A stretch of DNA of 64,000 nt from Zeimonas sp044507525 (GTDB taxonomy: Bacteria > Pseudomonadota > Gammaproteobacteria > Burkholderiales > Burkholderiaceae_E): assembly GCA_044507525.1 (NCBI GenBank), contig JBIQJM010000003.1:25664-89663 (forward strand), given 5' to 3'. Below the pieces are notes generated by a model that saw only the letters and a list, made by a program, of their open reading frames with translations, did not search any database and had not been told where the DNA came from. Every line of letters begins with the position of its first letter. Position 1 is the first letter of the stretch. Made by a program: the position numbers and the translations under genes. Shown here in pieces: positions 20,272-28,952 of the stretch.

Positions 20272-20583
20272 ATGGCAGACCCGATGAAGATCCGTGCGAC
20301 CGCCAAGGATGGCGTCGCCGACGTGCGCGTGCTGATGGCGCACGAGATGGAGACCGGACAGCGCAAGGACGCTGCCGGCAAGACGATTCCCGCCTGGCAC
20401 ATCACCGAAGTGACCGCGACGCTGAACGGCAAGCCCGTGCTGCGTGCGCACTGGGGGCCGGCGATCTCGAAGAATCCCTACCTGCAGTTCAAGGTGAAGG
20501 ACGCGAAGCCGGGCGACAAGATCGCGATCACCTGGGTGGACAACAAGGGCGACAAGCGCACCGACGAAGCGACGGTGAGCTGA
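20272..20583 (+). CDS. soxZ: SoxY partner protein SoxZ
   Basis: Small beta-sandwich protein of 103 residues with no signal peptide, as expected for SoxZ, which leaves the cell bound to the Tat substrate SoxY. Family motifs are ADVRVLMAHEMETGQRKD and ITEVTATLNGKPVL; the C-terminus is WVDNKGDKRTDEATVS. AGGAGA precedes the start by about 10 bases. It lies 50 bases after soxY in the same transcript. Confidence 0.95.
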   Translation: MADPMKIRATAKDGVADVRVLMAHEMETGQRKDAAGKTIPAWHITEVTATLNGKPVLRAHWGPAISKNPYLQFKVKDAKPGDKIAITWVDNKGDKRTDEATVS

Positions 20584-20672
20584 AGGACGCGTTCCAGGCG
20601 CTCCCGGACACGACCGCCGCGCGGCGCGGCGCGGGAACGTCGCGGACCATTCACGACACGAGGAGACGATCC

Positions 20673-21482
20673 ATGCGAAAGGCATCGCTGTGCATCGCGG
20701 CGTCGGCGCTCGCCGTTGCCGCGGCGGCCGCGTACGCGCAGACCGACACGCAGGCCGAGATCGAGCGGTACCGCGACATGCTCCAGGACGGCAATCCCGC
20801 CGAACTGATGGTGATGCGCGGCGAGGAGCTGTGGAAGACGCCGCGCGGGCCGAAGAACGCCAGCCTCGAGGGCTGCGACCTCGGCAAGGGGCCGGGTGTC
20901 CTGAAGGGCGCGTATGCGCAGCTGCCGCGCTATTTCGCCGACACCGACCAGGTGATGGACGCCGAGGCGCGCCTCGTGCACTGCCAGGTCACGCTGCAGG
21001 GCTTCGACCGTGCCGAGGTGACGAAGAAGCCGTTCTCGAGCACCGGCCAGCGCGCCACCGACAACGAGGTGCTCGTCGCGTACGTCGTCGAGCAGTCGCG
21101 CGGCATGCCGGTGGCGGTTCCGCAGGAACATCCGAAGGAGGTCGAGTCCTTCGAGCGCGGCAAGAAGATCTTCTTCTTTCGCGGCGGCCCGTACGACTTC
21201 TCCTGCGCGTCGTGCCACGGAGACGACGACCTGCGCATCCGCCTGCAGGACCTTCCCAACCTGCTCAAGCCCGAGCCGGCGAAGCGCGCGTTCACGACCT
21301 GGCCCGCGTACCGTGTCTCGCAGGGTGCGGTGCGCACGATGCAGTGGCGGCTGAACGACTGCTTTCGCCAGCAGCGCTTCCCCGAGCTCGTCTTCACGTC
21401 GCCCGCGTCGATCGACCTGATCACTTTCCTGGGCGTGAACGCGAAGGGCGGCAAGATGGATTCGCCGGCAATCAAACGATAG
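20673..21482 (+). CDS. soxA: Cytochrome c SoxA, monoheme type
   Basis: L-cysteine S-thiosulfotransferase subunit, 269 residues, which with SoxX attaches thiosulfate to SoxY. The signal peptide ends near AYAQ (residue 23). One heme motif is visible, CASCH at 178-182, and the catalytic cysteine ligand is Cys230 in LNDCFRQQRFPEL. The position of the first heme in diheme SoxA has only single cysteines (Cys68, Cys104), which probably form a disulfide, so this is the monoheme class. AGGAGACG precedes the start. An 89-base gap with GC-rich inverted repeats separates it from soxZ. Confidence 0.93.
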   Translation: MRKASLCIAASALAVAAAAAYAQTDTQAEIERYRDMLQDGNPAELMVMRGEELWKTPRGPKNASLEGCDLGKGPGVLKGAYAQLPRYFADTDQVMDAEARLVHCQVTLQGFDRAEVTKKPFSSTGQRATDNEVLVAYVVEQSRGMPVAVPQEHPKEVESFERGKKIFFFRGGPYDFSCASCHGDDDLRIRLQDLPNLLKPEPAKRAFTTWPAYRVSQGAVRTMQWRLNDCFRQQRFPELVFTSPASIDLITFLGVNAKGGKMDSPAIKR

Positions 21483-21500
21483 AGCGAGAGGAGACGAGAG

Positions 21501-22139
21501 ATGCCAGGCAAACGTGGATTCGCGCGGCGCAGCGTCGTCGCGTTGGCGGCGCTCGTCGTGGGTGCGGGCTGCGCCTCGATGGCCGGTTCGCGCACCGTTT
21601 CCGACGAGGAGGTCAAGCAGGAGCTGATGACCTCGTTTCGCGCCAAGGGAATCGCCGGGCTCGACCGGCTCGAGCAGAGCGACCTGCAGCGCGTGTGCAG
21701 CGAGTACGCCACCCGGCCGTTGCCGGCCGACCTGCGTGCGCGCCTCGAGGCGGACGCGAAGAAGACCGTGCGCTTCCCGGCCGACGGGCAGTTCCTGGGC
21801 GACTGGAAAGCGGGCGAGAAGGTCGCGCAGAGCGGCCGCGGATTGCAGTACAGCGACACCGAGAAGACCGTGGCCGGCGGCAACTGCTACGCCTGCCACC
21901 AGTTGTCGAAGGAGGAGATCGCGTACGGCACCATCGGCCCGAGCCTGCACAACTACGGCAAGCTGCGCGGCAACTCGAAGGAGATCCTCGAGTACACGTG
22001 GACGCGGTTGTGGAACGGACACGCGTTCGCCGCATGCAACAACATGCCGCGCTTCGGCGACGCCGGCATCCTCACGGAGGCGCAGCTGAAGGACGTGATG
22101 GCGCTGCTGCACGACCCGGCTTCGCCGGTCAACCGGTGA
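21501..22139 (+). CDS. soxX: Cytochrome c SoxX with lipoprotein signal
   Basis: Monoheme partner of SoxA, 212 residues. The N-terminus, SVVALAALVVGAGC, is a lipobox with Cys24, so the SoxAX complex may be anchored to a membrane. An extra helical region of about 100 residues precedes the heme domain. The heme motif is CYACH (129-133), and the distal ligand is probably Met182 in CNNMPRFG. AGGAGACG lies before the start, as for soxA. Length is at the long end of the family. Confidence 0.92.
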   Translation: MPGKRGFARRSVVALAALVVGAGCASMAGSRTVSDEEVKQELMTSFRAKGIAGLDRLEQSDLQRVCSEYATRPLPADLRARLEADAKKTVRFPADGQFLGDWKAGEKVAQSGRGLQYSDTEKTVAGGNCYACHQLSKEEIAYGTIGPSLHNYGKLRGNSKEILEYTWTRLWNGHAFAACNNMPRFGDAGILTEAQLKDVMALLHDPASPVNR

Positions 22140-22197
22140 GAGACGCGACGATGCGAAGCGGAGGGTCCTCCGTGCAAGGGTCGCGCGGCGCCCGGCG

Positions 22198-23913
22198 ATG
22201 ATCGATCGTCGCGAGTTCCTGCGACTGCTCGCGGCCGCCTCGGCCGCGGGCCTGTCGCTGCCGGCCGGAGCGGCGGGGCCGGGGTCGGCGCGCGCCGAGT
22301 CGTTCTACGACGTCGCCCCCTTCGGCAACGTGAGCCTGCTGCATTTCACCGACTGCCACGCGCAGCTGCTGCCGGTCCATTTCCGCGAGCCGAGCGTGAA
22401 CCTCGGGGTGGGCGATGCGGTGGGGCGCCCGCCGCATCTGGTCGGCGAAGCGCTGTTGAAGCATTTCGGGATCGCGTCGGGAACGCGCGACGCGCACGCC
22501 TTCACCTGCCTCGATTTCGAGGACGCCGCGCGCGCGTACGGCAAGGTCGGCGGCTTCGCGCACCTCGCCACGCTGGTGAAGCGGCTGCGTGCTTCGCGCC
22601 CGGGCGCGCTGCTGCTCGACGGAGGCGACACCTGGCAGGGTTCGGCGACGGCGCTGTGGTCGAAGGGCCAGGACATGGTCGACGCGTGCAAGCTGCTCGG
22701 CGTCGACGTCATGACCGCGCACTGGGAGTTCACCTACGGCGCCGAGCGCGTCGAGGAGATCATCGCCCGCGACCTGAAAGGCCACATCGACTTCGTCGCG
22801 CAGAACGTCAGGACCACCGACTTCGAGGACCCGGTCTTTCCGTCGCATGCGCTGCGCACGATCAACGGCGTGCCGGTCGCCGTCATCGGCCAGGCGTTCC
22901 CGTACACCCCGATCGCGAATCCGCGCTACTTCGTCGAGCAGTGGAGCTTCGGCATCCAGGACGAACGGCTGCAGCAGGTCGTCGACGAAGTGCGCGGCAA
23001 GGGCGCGCAGGTGGTCGTGCTGCTGTCGCACAACGGGATGGACGTCGATCTGCAGCTCGCCTCGCGCGTCACCGGCCTGGACGCGATCCTCGGCGGCCAC
23101 ACGCACGACGGCGTGCCGCAGCCGGTGAAGGTGCGCAACGCGAAGGGCAGCACGCTCGTCACCAATGCGGGATCGAACGGCAAGTTCCTCGCCGTGCTCG
23201 ACCTCGACGTCAAGGCCGGCAAGGTCGCCGACTTCCGGTATCGACTGCTGCCGGTCTTCTCGAACCTGCTGCCGGCCGACGAGCAGATGCAGGCGCTGAT
23301 CGACCGCGTGCGCGCGCCGCACCGCGCGAAGCTCGAGGAGAAGCTCGCCGTCACCGAGGGGTTGCTGTACCGCCGCGGCAACTTCAACGGTACCTTCGAC
23401 CAGTTGATCCTCGACGCACTGCTCGAGGAGAAGGACGCCCAGATCGCTTTCTCCCCGGGGTTTCGCTGGGGCACCTCGCTGCTGCCGGGCGATGCGATCA
23501 CGCGTGAGCACCTGATGGACCAGACGGCGATCACCTATCCCTACACGACGGTCTCCGAGCTGTCGGGCGAGATGATCAAGACGATCCTCGAGGACGTCGC
23601 GGACAACCTGTTCAACCCCGATCCGTACTACCAGCAGGGCGGCGACATGGTGCGCGTCGGCGGCATGACCTACGCCTGCGACCCGAAGGCCGGAGCGGGT
23701 TCGCGCATCTCCGACATGCGCCTGAACGGCGAACCGGTCCAGGCGTCGCGCACGTATCGCGTCGCGGGCTGGGCCCCGGTCGCCGAGGGCGCGAGCGGCG
23801 AACCGGTGTGGGAGGTCGTCGAGCGCTGGCTGAAGGCGAAGGGCACGATCGCGCCGCGTCGCCCGAACGAACCGCGGCTGATCGGGGTGCGCGACAACCC
23901 CGGCATGGCGTGA
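22198..23913 (+). CDS. soxB: Thiosulfohydrolase SoxB
   Basis: Dimanganese hydrolase of 571 residues that releases sulfate from SoxY-bound thiosulfonate. A twin-arginine signal (DRREFLRLLAAASAAG) opens the protein. The metallophosphoesterase domain has HFTDCHAQLLPV, DGGDTWQGS, AVIGQAFPYTP and GGHTHDGVPQ, which supply the metal ligands. The 5'-nucleotidase-like C-terminal domain follows from about residue 380. It is the last core sox gene, 58 bases after soxX and 4 bases before the thioredoxin gene. Confidence 0.95.
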   Translation: MIDRREFLRLLAAASAAGLSLPAGAAGPGSARAESFYDVAPFGNVSLLHFTDCHAQLLPVHFREPSVNLGVGDAVGRPPHLVGEALLKHFGIASGTRDAHAFTCLDFEDAARAYGKVGGFAHLATLVKRLRASRPGALLLDGGDTWQGSATALWSKGQDMVDACKLLGVDVMTAHWEFTYGAERVEEIIARDLKGHIDFVAQNVRTTDFEDPVFPSHALRTINGVPVAVIGQAFPYTPIANPRYFVEQWSFGIQDERLQQVVDEVRGKGAQVVVLLSHNGMDVDLQLASRVTGLDAILGGHTHDGVPQPVKVRNAKGSTLVTNAGSNGKFLAVLDLDVKAGKVADFRYRLLPVFSNLLPADEQMQALIDRVRAPHRAKLEEKLAVTEGLLYRRGNFNGTFDQLILDALLEEKDAQIAFSPGFRWGTSLLPGDAITREHLMDQTAITYPYTTVSELSGEMIKTILEDVADNLFNPDPYYQQGGDMVRVGGMTYACDPKAGAGSRISDMRLNGEPVQASRTYRVAGWAPVAEGASGEPVWEVVERWLKAKGTIAPRRPNEPRLIGVRDNPGMA

Positions 23914-23917
23914 CGCG

Positions 23918-24445
23918 ATGAACGCGCGGCGTCGCCTGTTGGGTGCGGCGGGCGTCGCGTGCGTCGCGAGCGCGTTGCCGGGCATGGCGGCGTCCGCGTC
24001 GCGGCCGGCAACGCCGGCGATCGGCACTCCCATCGAGCTGCCGGCGGTTCGCCTGCTCGACGGTCGCAGCATCGAGCCCGCGCACTGGCGCGGCAAGGTG
24101 CTGGTCGTCGAGCTGTGGGCGAGCTGGTGCCCGTTCTGCGCGCGCCAGAACCCCGAGATCGACCGGCTGCACCGCATGCACGCCGCGTCGGGCCTCGAGG
24201 TGCTCGCCCTTTCGATCGACCGCCGGCCCGAGGACGCGGCGCGCTACCTCAGCGAGCACGGCTACGCGTTCCACGCGGCGATGTTCGACGCACGATGGGA
24301 GGCGGCACTCGGTCGTCCGAAAGGGCTGCCGATCGTCTGGGTCGTCGGACGCGGCGGCCGCCTCGAACAGCTCGAGATCGGCGAGATGTTTCCCGAGGAC
24401 GTCGCCGCGCTCGCGCGCTGGCTGAAGGACGGAACGCGGGCATGA
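23918..24445 (+). CDS. TlpA-like periplasmic thioredoxin of the sox operon
   Basis: Exported thiol-disulfide protein of 175 residues. An N-terminal twin-arginine-like stretch (NARRRLLGAAG) and hydrophobic segment precede a TlpA/ResA-type domain with WASWCPFCARQNPEIDRL as redox motif and GLPIVWVVGRGG as cis-Pro region. It follows soxB by 4 bases and overlaps the next start. Similar proteins in sox loci are named SoxS or SoxW and reactivate SoxY; which role applies here is not decidable from sequence. The locus thus has two thioredoxin-fold proteins, one at each end. Confidence 0.82.
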   Translation: MNARRRLLGAAGVACVASALPGMAASASRPATPAIGTPIELPAVRLLDGRSIEPAHWRGKVLVVELWASWCPFCARQNPEIDRLHRMHAASGLEVLALSIDRRPEDAARYLSEHGYAFHAAMFDARWEAALGRPKGLPIVWVVGRGGRLEQLEIGEMFPEDVAALARWLKDGTRA

Positions 24446-24966
24446 AAGACTCCTTTTCGATTCGCGCCTCCGGTGCGGCGTTCGTCGCAGCGGCATTGGC
24501 GGGATCGCTCGCGCCGCTCGTCGCGCACGCCGAAGCCACGTTCAGCACGCGCTCGCTCGTCGCGGAGATGGCGAACAGGGCGGCGATGGCCGCGCTCGAG
24601 GCGTGCCGCAAGGACGGCTTCCAGGTCGGCGTCGCGGTCACCGATCGCAGCGGCGTGCTGCAGGCCTTCGTGCGCGACCGCTACGCGGGCGCGCACACCG
24701 TCGAGGTCGCGACGAACAAGGCGTGGACCGCCGCCTCGTTCCGCATGGCGACGTCGATGCTCGCCGAGGAGACGCAGGCGGGCAAGCCGCTGAGCGGCAT
24801 CCGCAACGCGTCGCGCGTGATGCCGATCGGCGGCGGCCTGCCGATCGAGGCGGGCGGCTCGACGATCGCCGCGATCGGCGTCTCCGGCGCGCCGGGCGGC
24901 GACGCCGACGAGCGTTGCGCACGCGCCGGCATCGAAGCGATCGAGATGGACATCGAGCTGCAGTGA
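24442..24966 (+). CDS. GlcG/HbpS-family exported protein
   Basis: Protein of 174 residues with a signal peptide (AAFVAAALAGSLAPLVAHA) and the GlcG/HbpS (DUF336) fold: GVAVTDRSGVLQAFVRD, TVEVATNKAWTAASF, IGGGLPIEAGGSTIAAIGVSG. Family members bind heme or corrinoids, or stabilise oligomers; function here is unknown. The start overlaps the preceding stop (ATGA) and the stop overlaps the next GTG, so it is translated within the sox transcript. A heme-handling role beside three c-type cytochromes is an inference. Confidence 0.82.
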   Translation: MKDSFSIRASGAAFVAAALAGSLAPLVAHAEATFSTRSLVAEMANRAAMAALEACRKDGFQVGVAVTDRSGVLQAFVRDRYAGAHTVEVATNKAWTAASFRMATSMLAEETQAGKPLSGIRNASRVMPIGGGLPIEAGGSTIAAIGVSGAPGGDADERCARAGIEAIEMDIELQ

Positions 24967-25958
24967 GCGGGCTTCGCCGACACCGGTCCTTCGCCTTCGC
25001 CCTCGCGGTGCTCGCCGCTTCCTGCGTGTCGTACGCCTGGCCGCAACGCGTCGGCGCGCGCGAGCCCGCGGCCGTCACCGTCGACGTCGAGCCGCGACGC
25101 GTCAGCGAGCGCGTCTGGTACGTGCAGGGCGACAGCGGCATGGTGTCGCTGCGCAACGAGGGCTTCAACTCGAATGCGGGCTTCGTCGTCACCGACGACG
25201 GCGTCGTCGTCTTCGATGCACTCGGTACGCCGGCGCTCGGCGCGGTGCTGCTCGAGCGGATACGGCGCGTCACGAAGCAGCCGGTGCGCCGGGTCGTGAT
25301 CAGCCACTATCACTCGGATCACTTCTACGGGCTGCAGGCGCTGAAGGAGGCCGGTGCCGAGGTGTGGGCGCACCGTTCGGTGCGCGAATACCTGGCCACC
25401 GAAGCGCCGGCGCTTCGCCTGGCCGAGCGGCGCGAATCGCTGTCGCCCTGGGTCACCGATGAAGCGCGGATCGTCGCGCCCGATCGCTACGTCGACGGCG
25501 AGACGGTGTTCCGCATGGGAGGTCTCACGTTCCGCCTGCTGCCGGCCGGACCGGCGCACACCGACGAGGACCTGATGATGCTCGTCGAGGAAGAAGGCGT
25601 GCTCTTCGCCGGCGACCTGATCTTCGCCGGGCGCGTCCCCTTCGTCGGCGACGCCGATCCGCGCGCCTGGCTCGCGGCGCTCGAACGGCTGTCGGCGCAC
25701 CGCCCGCGCGTCGTCGTCACCGGGCACGGGCCGGTCTCCCGCGACGCGGTCGCCGATCTGGCGCTCACGCGCGACTACCTGCTGTACCTGCGCGCGGAGA
25801 TGGGCGAGGCGGTCGACGACCTCCTCGATTTCGAGGAAGCGTATGCGCGCACCGACTGGTCGCGCTTCTCGTCGCTGCCGGCCTTCGACGACGCGAACCG
25901 GCGCAACGCGTACAACGTCTACCTGCAGATGCAGCGCGAGGCGCTCGGCGGGAACTGA
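24963..25958 (+). CDS. Exported metallo-beta-lactamase-fold hydrolase, SoxH-like
   Basis: Protein of 331 residues starting with GTG inside the previous stop. The N-terminus is a signal sequence with a possible weak lipobox (VLAASC, Cys21). The metal motif HYHSDH is at 115-120; later ligands are in AGPAHTDEDLMM, FAGDLIF and VTGHGPV. This is the quinoprotein-relay/SoxH type of MBL protein, often found at the end of sox operons and thought to act on sulfur adducts such as persulfides. It ends the plus-strand sox transcript; 103 bases follow before pldA. Confidence 0.83.
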   Translation: MSGLRRHRSFAFALAVLAASCVSYAWPQRVGAREPAAVTVDVEPRRVSERVWYVQGDSGMVSLRNEGFNSNAGFVVTDDGVVVFDALGTPALGAVLLERIRRVTKQPVRRVVISHYHSDHFYGLQALKEAGAEVWAHRSVREYLATEAPALRLAERRESLSPWVTDEARIVAPDRYVDGETVFRMGGLTFRLLPAGPAHTDEDLMMLVEEEGVLFAGDLIFAGRVPFVGDADPRAWLAALERLSAHRPRVVVTGHGPVSRDAVADLALTRDYLLYLRAEMGEAVDDLLDFEEAYARTDWSRFSSLPAFDDANRRNAYNVYLQMQREALGGN

Positions 25959-26061
25959 GGCGAGCCGCTTCCCGGCAGGCAGGCCGTCGATCGTGCCGCC
26001 CTGCGAGCTCCGATGCCCCCGTGGGGCGAGGCAGCCGCCGCGCCTGCTTCACAATCGCGCG

Positions 26062-27126
26062 ATGCCGCGCTTTCGCCCTTCCTGCCGCATTGCGTCGATC
26101 CTGGCGCTCGCCTGCCTCGCTTCGGCTCCGACGCACGCGGGCGCGCAGACCGCGGTCGAGCAGTGCCTGCTGGACGCACTGCGGCGGGCGTCCGACGACG
26201 CCACCGTCGATTCCGTGCGCAGCCAGTGCGCGGCGCCTTCGCCGGCCGACGCGGGGGCGACGCCGCGGTCGCAGGCGGCACAGCCCGTGCAGGCGCCATC
26301 CGTGGCCGCGGCCTCGCCGCCTGCCTCTCCGGTCGCGCGTCGCATGGCGCTGGAGGGCGAGGGCGGGCGCTTCGCGCTGCTGCCGCATCGGCCGAACTAC
26401 ATCCATCCGTTCTCGCACGCATTCGATCCGCCGGCCACCGCCCGGCCGGATGCGCGCGTGCAGCGCAACGAGGTCAAGTTCCAGATCAGCTTCAAGTTCG
26501 CGCTGACGCCGCCGCTGTTCGACGATCGTGCAGGGCTGTTCTTCGCCTACACGGGGCAGTCGTGGTGGCAGGCCTACAACCGCGACCGCTCGAGCCCGTT
26601 CCGCGAGTACAGCCACGAGCCGGAGCTCTTTGCGTCGTGGAAGCCCCGGCGGCACGTCCTCGGCTGGGACTGGCGGCTGGCGAGCGTGGGCTTCGTGCAC
26701 CAGTCCAACGGGCGTTCCGGCGACAGCTCGCGCAGCTGGAACCGGCTCTTCGCCGACCTGCGCTTCGATCGTCCCGAAGGCTGGTGGCTGGCGGTGCGTC
26801 CGTGGTGGCGCATCCCGGAAAGCCGCAAGCCCTTCGCGGATTCGCCGGAGGGCGACGACAATCCCGGCATCGAGCGCTTCGTCGGCGACGGGGAACTGCA
26901 GGCCGGCTACGTCGGCGACGTGCACGACTTCACGTTGACGATGCGGCGCAGCCTCGCGGGCTCCGGACGGGGCGCCGTGCAACTCGACTACAGTCGCCCG
27001 ACCGGCTTCAGCCCGAACCTGCGCTGGCACGTCCAGTACTTCGACGGCTACGGCGAATCGATGCTCGACTACCGGGTCCGCATGCGCCGCATCGGCTTCG
27101 GCGTGATGCTCAACGACTGGTATTGA
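26062..27126 (+). CDS. pldA: Outer-membrane phospholipase A (OMPLA)
   Basis: Calcium-dependent outer-membrane beta-barrel phospholipase, 354 residues. The signal peptide ends near THAGAQ. A low-complexity Ala/Pro linker follows (about residues 55-95), then the barrel. Catalytic residues are His213 and Ser215 in FVHQSNGRSG and Asn227 in SRSWNRLF, with the same spacing as in E. coli PldA. Aromatic girdles (YTGQSWWQAYN, WWLAVRPWWRIP) fit membrane strands. It removes misplaced phospholipid from the outer leaflet. It converges on the acyl-CoA synthetase gene with only 8 bases between stops. Confidence 0.93.
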   Translation: MPRFRPSCRIASILALACLASAPTHAGAQTAVEQCLLDALRRASDDATVDSVRSQCAAPSPADAGATPRSQAAQPVQAPSVAAASPPASPVARRMALEGEGGRFALLPHRPNYIHPFSHAFDPPATARPDARVQRNEVKFQISFKFALTPPLFDDRAGLFFAYTGQSWWQAYNRDRSSPFREYSHEPELFASWKPRRHVLGWDWRLASVGFVHQSNGRSGDSSRSWNRLFADLRFDRPEGWWLAVRPWWRIPESRKPFADSPEGDDNPGIERFVGDGELQAGYVGDVHDFTLTMRRSLAGSGRGAVQLDYSRPTGFSPNLRWHVQYFDGYGESMLDYRVRMRRIGFGVMLNDWY

Positions 27127-27134
27127 CGGCGCGC

Positions 27135-28952
27135 TCAGGCGTACAGGGTCTCGATCTCCGCGGCGTACGCGGAGTAGATGCTGGCGCGCCGCACCTTCAT
27201 CGTCGCCGTCACCTCGCCGTCGTCGTGGTCGAGTTCCTTGGTGAGCAGGTGGAAGCGCCGGATGCGCGAGACCTGCGCGAGCTCTTCGTTGGCGCGCGCG
27301 ACCTCGCCTTCGATCAGCTCGCGTACGGCGGGGTGCTCGGCGAGCGAGCGGAAGTGCGTGAACGCGATGCGCTGCGATTCCGCCCACTTGGAGACCGTGT
27401 CGAAATCGATCTGGATCAGCGCCGAGACGAAGCGCCGGCGATCCCCGATCACGATGCATTCGCGCACGTACGGGCTCGACTTGACCGCGTTCTCGATCTC
27501 CGACGGCGTGATGTTCTTGCCGCCGGCGGTGATCATCACGTCCTTGAGCCGGTCGACGATGCGCAGCTGCCCCTGCGTTTCCTCGACGACGTCGCCGGTG
27601 TGCAGCCATCCGTCGCGGATGGTCTCGGCGGTCGCTTCGGCATTGCGGTAGTAGCCGGCGAAGACGACGTCGCCGCGCACGAGCAGCTCGCCCTGCGGGC
27701 CGATGCGGTGTTCCACGCCGAGCGTCGGTTCGCCCACCGTTCCGATCCGCACCGCGTCGAGGCGCTGTCCGGTGATCATCCCGGTGGACTCCGTGAGCCC
27801 GTAGACCTCGACGAGCGGCACGCCCAGCGTGCGGAAGAAGCGCACCACCGCCGCCGGGATCGGCGCGGCGCCGGTGAGCGCGACACGTGCGCGGCGCAGT
27901 CCGATGAAGTTCTGCAGCGAGCGGAAGACGAGCAGGTACGACACGGCGAAGCGGATCCTCTCGCCGACGCTGCGCTGCGCCGCCGCCTTCTCGGCGAAGG
28001 GGCCGCACCAGCGCATCGCCCGCTCGAAGATCGCGCGCCGCAAGCGGCCGGTCTCCTGCATGCGGATCAGGATCGACGCGTGCAGCTTCTCCCAGATGCG
28101 CGGAACGCCCAGGAACATCGTCGGAGCGATCTCGCGCAGGTCTTCCTGCACGGTGCGGATCGATTCGCCGAAGGCGACCTGCGAGCCGACGTAGATCGGA
28201 ACGAAGGTCGTGAGCATCTGCTCGGCGACGTGGCACAGCGGGAGGTACGACAGGTGCGTGGTGTGGGGGCCGAGCCCGAGGCGGTCGACGATGCCGGGAA
28301 CCACGCCGCGAATGTTGCGGTAGCTGATCATCGCGCCTTTGGGCTTGCCGGTGGAGCCCGAGGTGTAGATCATCAGCGCGACGTCGTCGAGGCGCTGCGC
28401 GGCGAGTACCGTGTCGACGAGCCGCGGATGCGCGGCCTCGTGTTCGGCGCCCAGCGCTTCGAGTTCGTCGAACGCGACGAGCAGGTCGCGGTGCTCGGCC
28501 GGCGTGTTGCGCAGGCCCTTGCGTTCGACGACGACGATCTTCCTCAGCCGGGGCAGCTGCCCGCGCGCTGCGAGCACCTTGTCGGTCTGCTCCTGGTCCT
28601 CGCAGACGACGATCTCGACGTCGGCGTGCGCCAGGACGTAGGCGACCTCGGGCGTCGGGCTCGTCGGATACACGCCGACGGTGATGCCGCCGACGAGGCT
28701 CGCGCCGAGTTGCGCGAGCACCCATTCGATCCGGTTCTCCGAGAGGACGCCGACGTGGCCGTTCTCGCCCAGGCCGAGCGCACGCAGCCCGTGGCCGACG
28801 CGACGCGAGCGTTCGAGCCAGGTACGCCAGTCGATCGGCTTCCAGATGCCGAAGTCCTTCTGCCGGATCGCGACGGCGGTAGGACGCACGCGCGCCTGCT
28901 CGCACAGCATCTGCGCGAGCGTGCGCTCGGGCAGCGGGTTCAGGAAAGCCAT
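27135..28952 (-). CDS. Long-chain acyl-CoA synthetase (AMP-binding)
   Basis: Adenylate-forming ligase of 605 residues. The P-loop YTSGSTGKPKG is at 196-206, then the motif YGLTESTGMITG, the hinge region GWLHTGDVVEETQGQLRIVDRLKD and the catalytic lysine region ITAGGKNITPSEIENAV. It resembles FadD15-like long-chain ligases. It is the last gene of the livGHMKF operon and overlaps livF by 13 bases, so the imported carboxylic acid is probably activated by this enzyme. Substrate class (fatty, branched or aromatic acid) is not clear. Confidence 0.88.
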   Translation of the reverse strand: MAFLNPLPERTLAQMLCEQARVRPTAVAIRQKDFGIWKPIDWRTWLERSRRVGHGLRALGLGENGHVGVLSENRIEWVLAQLGASLVGGITVGVYPTSPTPEVAYVLAHADVEIVVCEDQEQTDKVLAARGQLPRLRKIVVVERKGLRNTPAEHRDLLVAFDELEALGAEHEAAHPRLVDTVLAAQRLDDVALMIYTSGSTGKPKGAMISYRNIRGVVPGIVDRLGLGPHTTHLSYLPLCHVAEQMLTTFVPIYVGSQVAFGESIRTVQEDLREIAPTMFLGVPRIWEKLHASILIRMQETGRLRRAIFERAMRWCGPFAEKAAAQRSVGERIRFAVSYLLVFRSLQNFIGLRRARVALTGAAPIPAAVVRFFRTLGVPLVEVYGLTESTGMITGQRLDAVRIGTVGEPTLGVEHRIGPQGELLVRGDVVFAGYYRNAEATAETIRDGWLHTGDVVEETQGQLRIVDRLKDVMITAGGKNITPSEIENAVKSSPYVRECIVIGDRRRFVSALIQIDFDTVSKWAESQRIAFTHFRSLAEHPAVRELIEGEVARANEELAQVSRIRRFHLLTKELDHDDGEVTATMKVRRASIYSAYAAEIETLYA

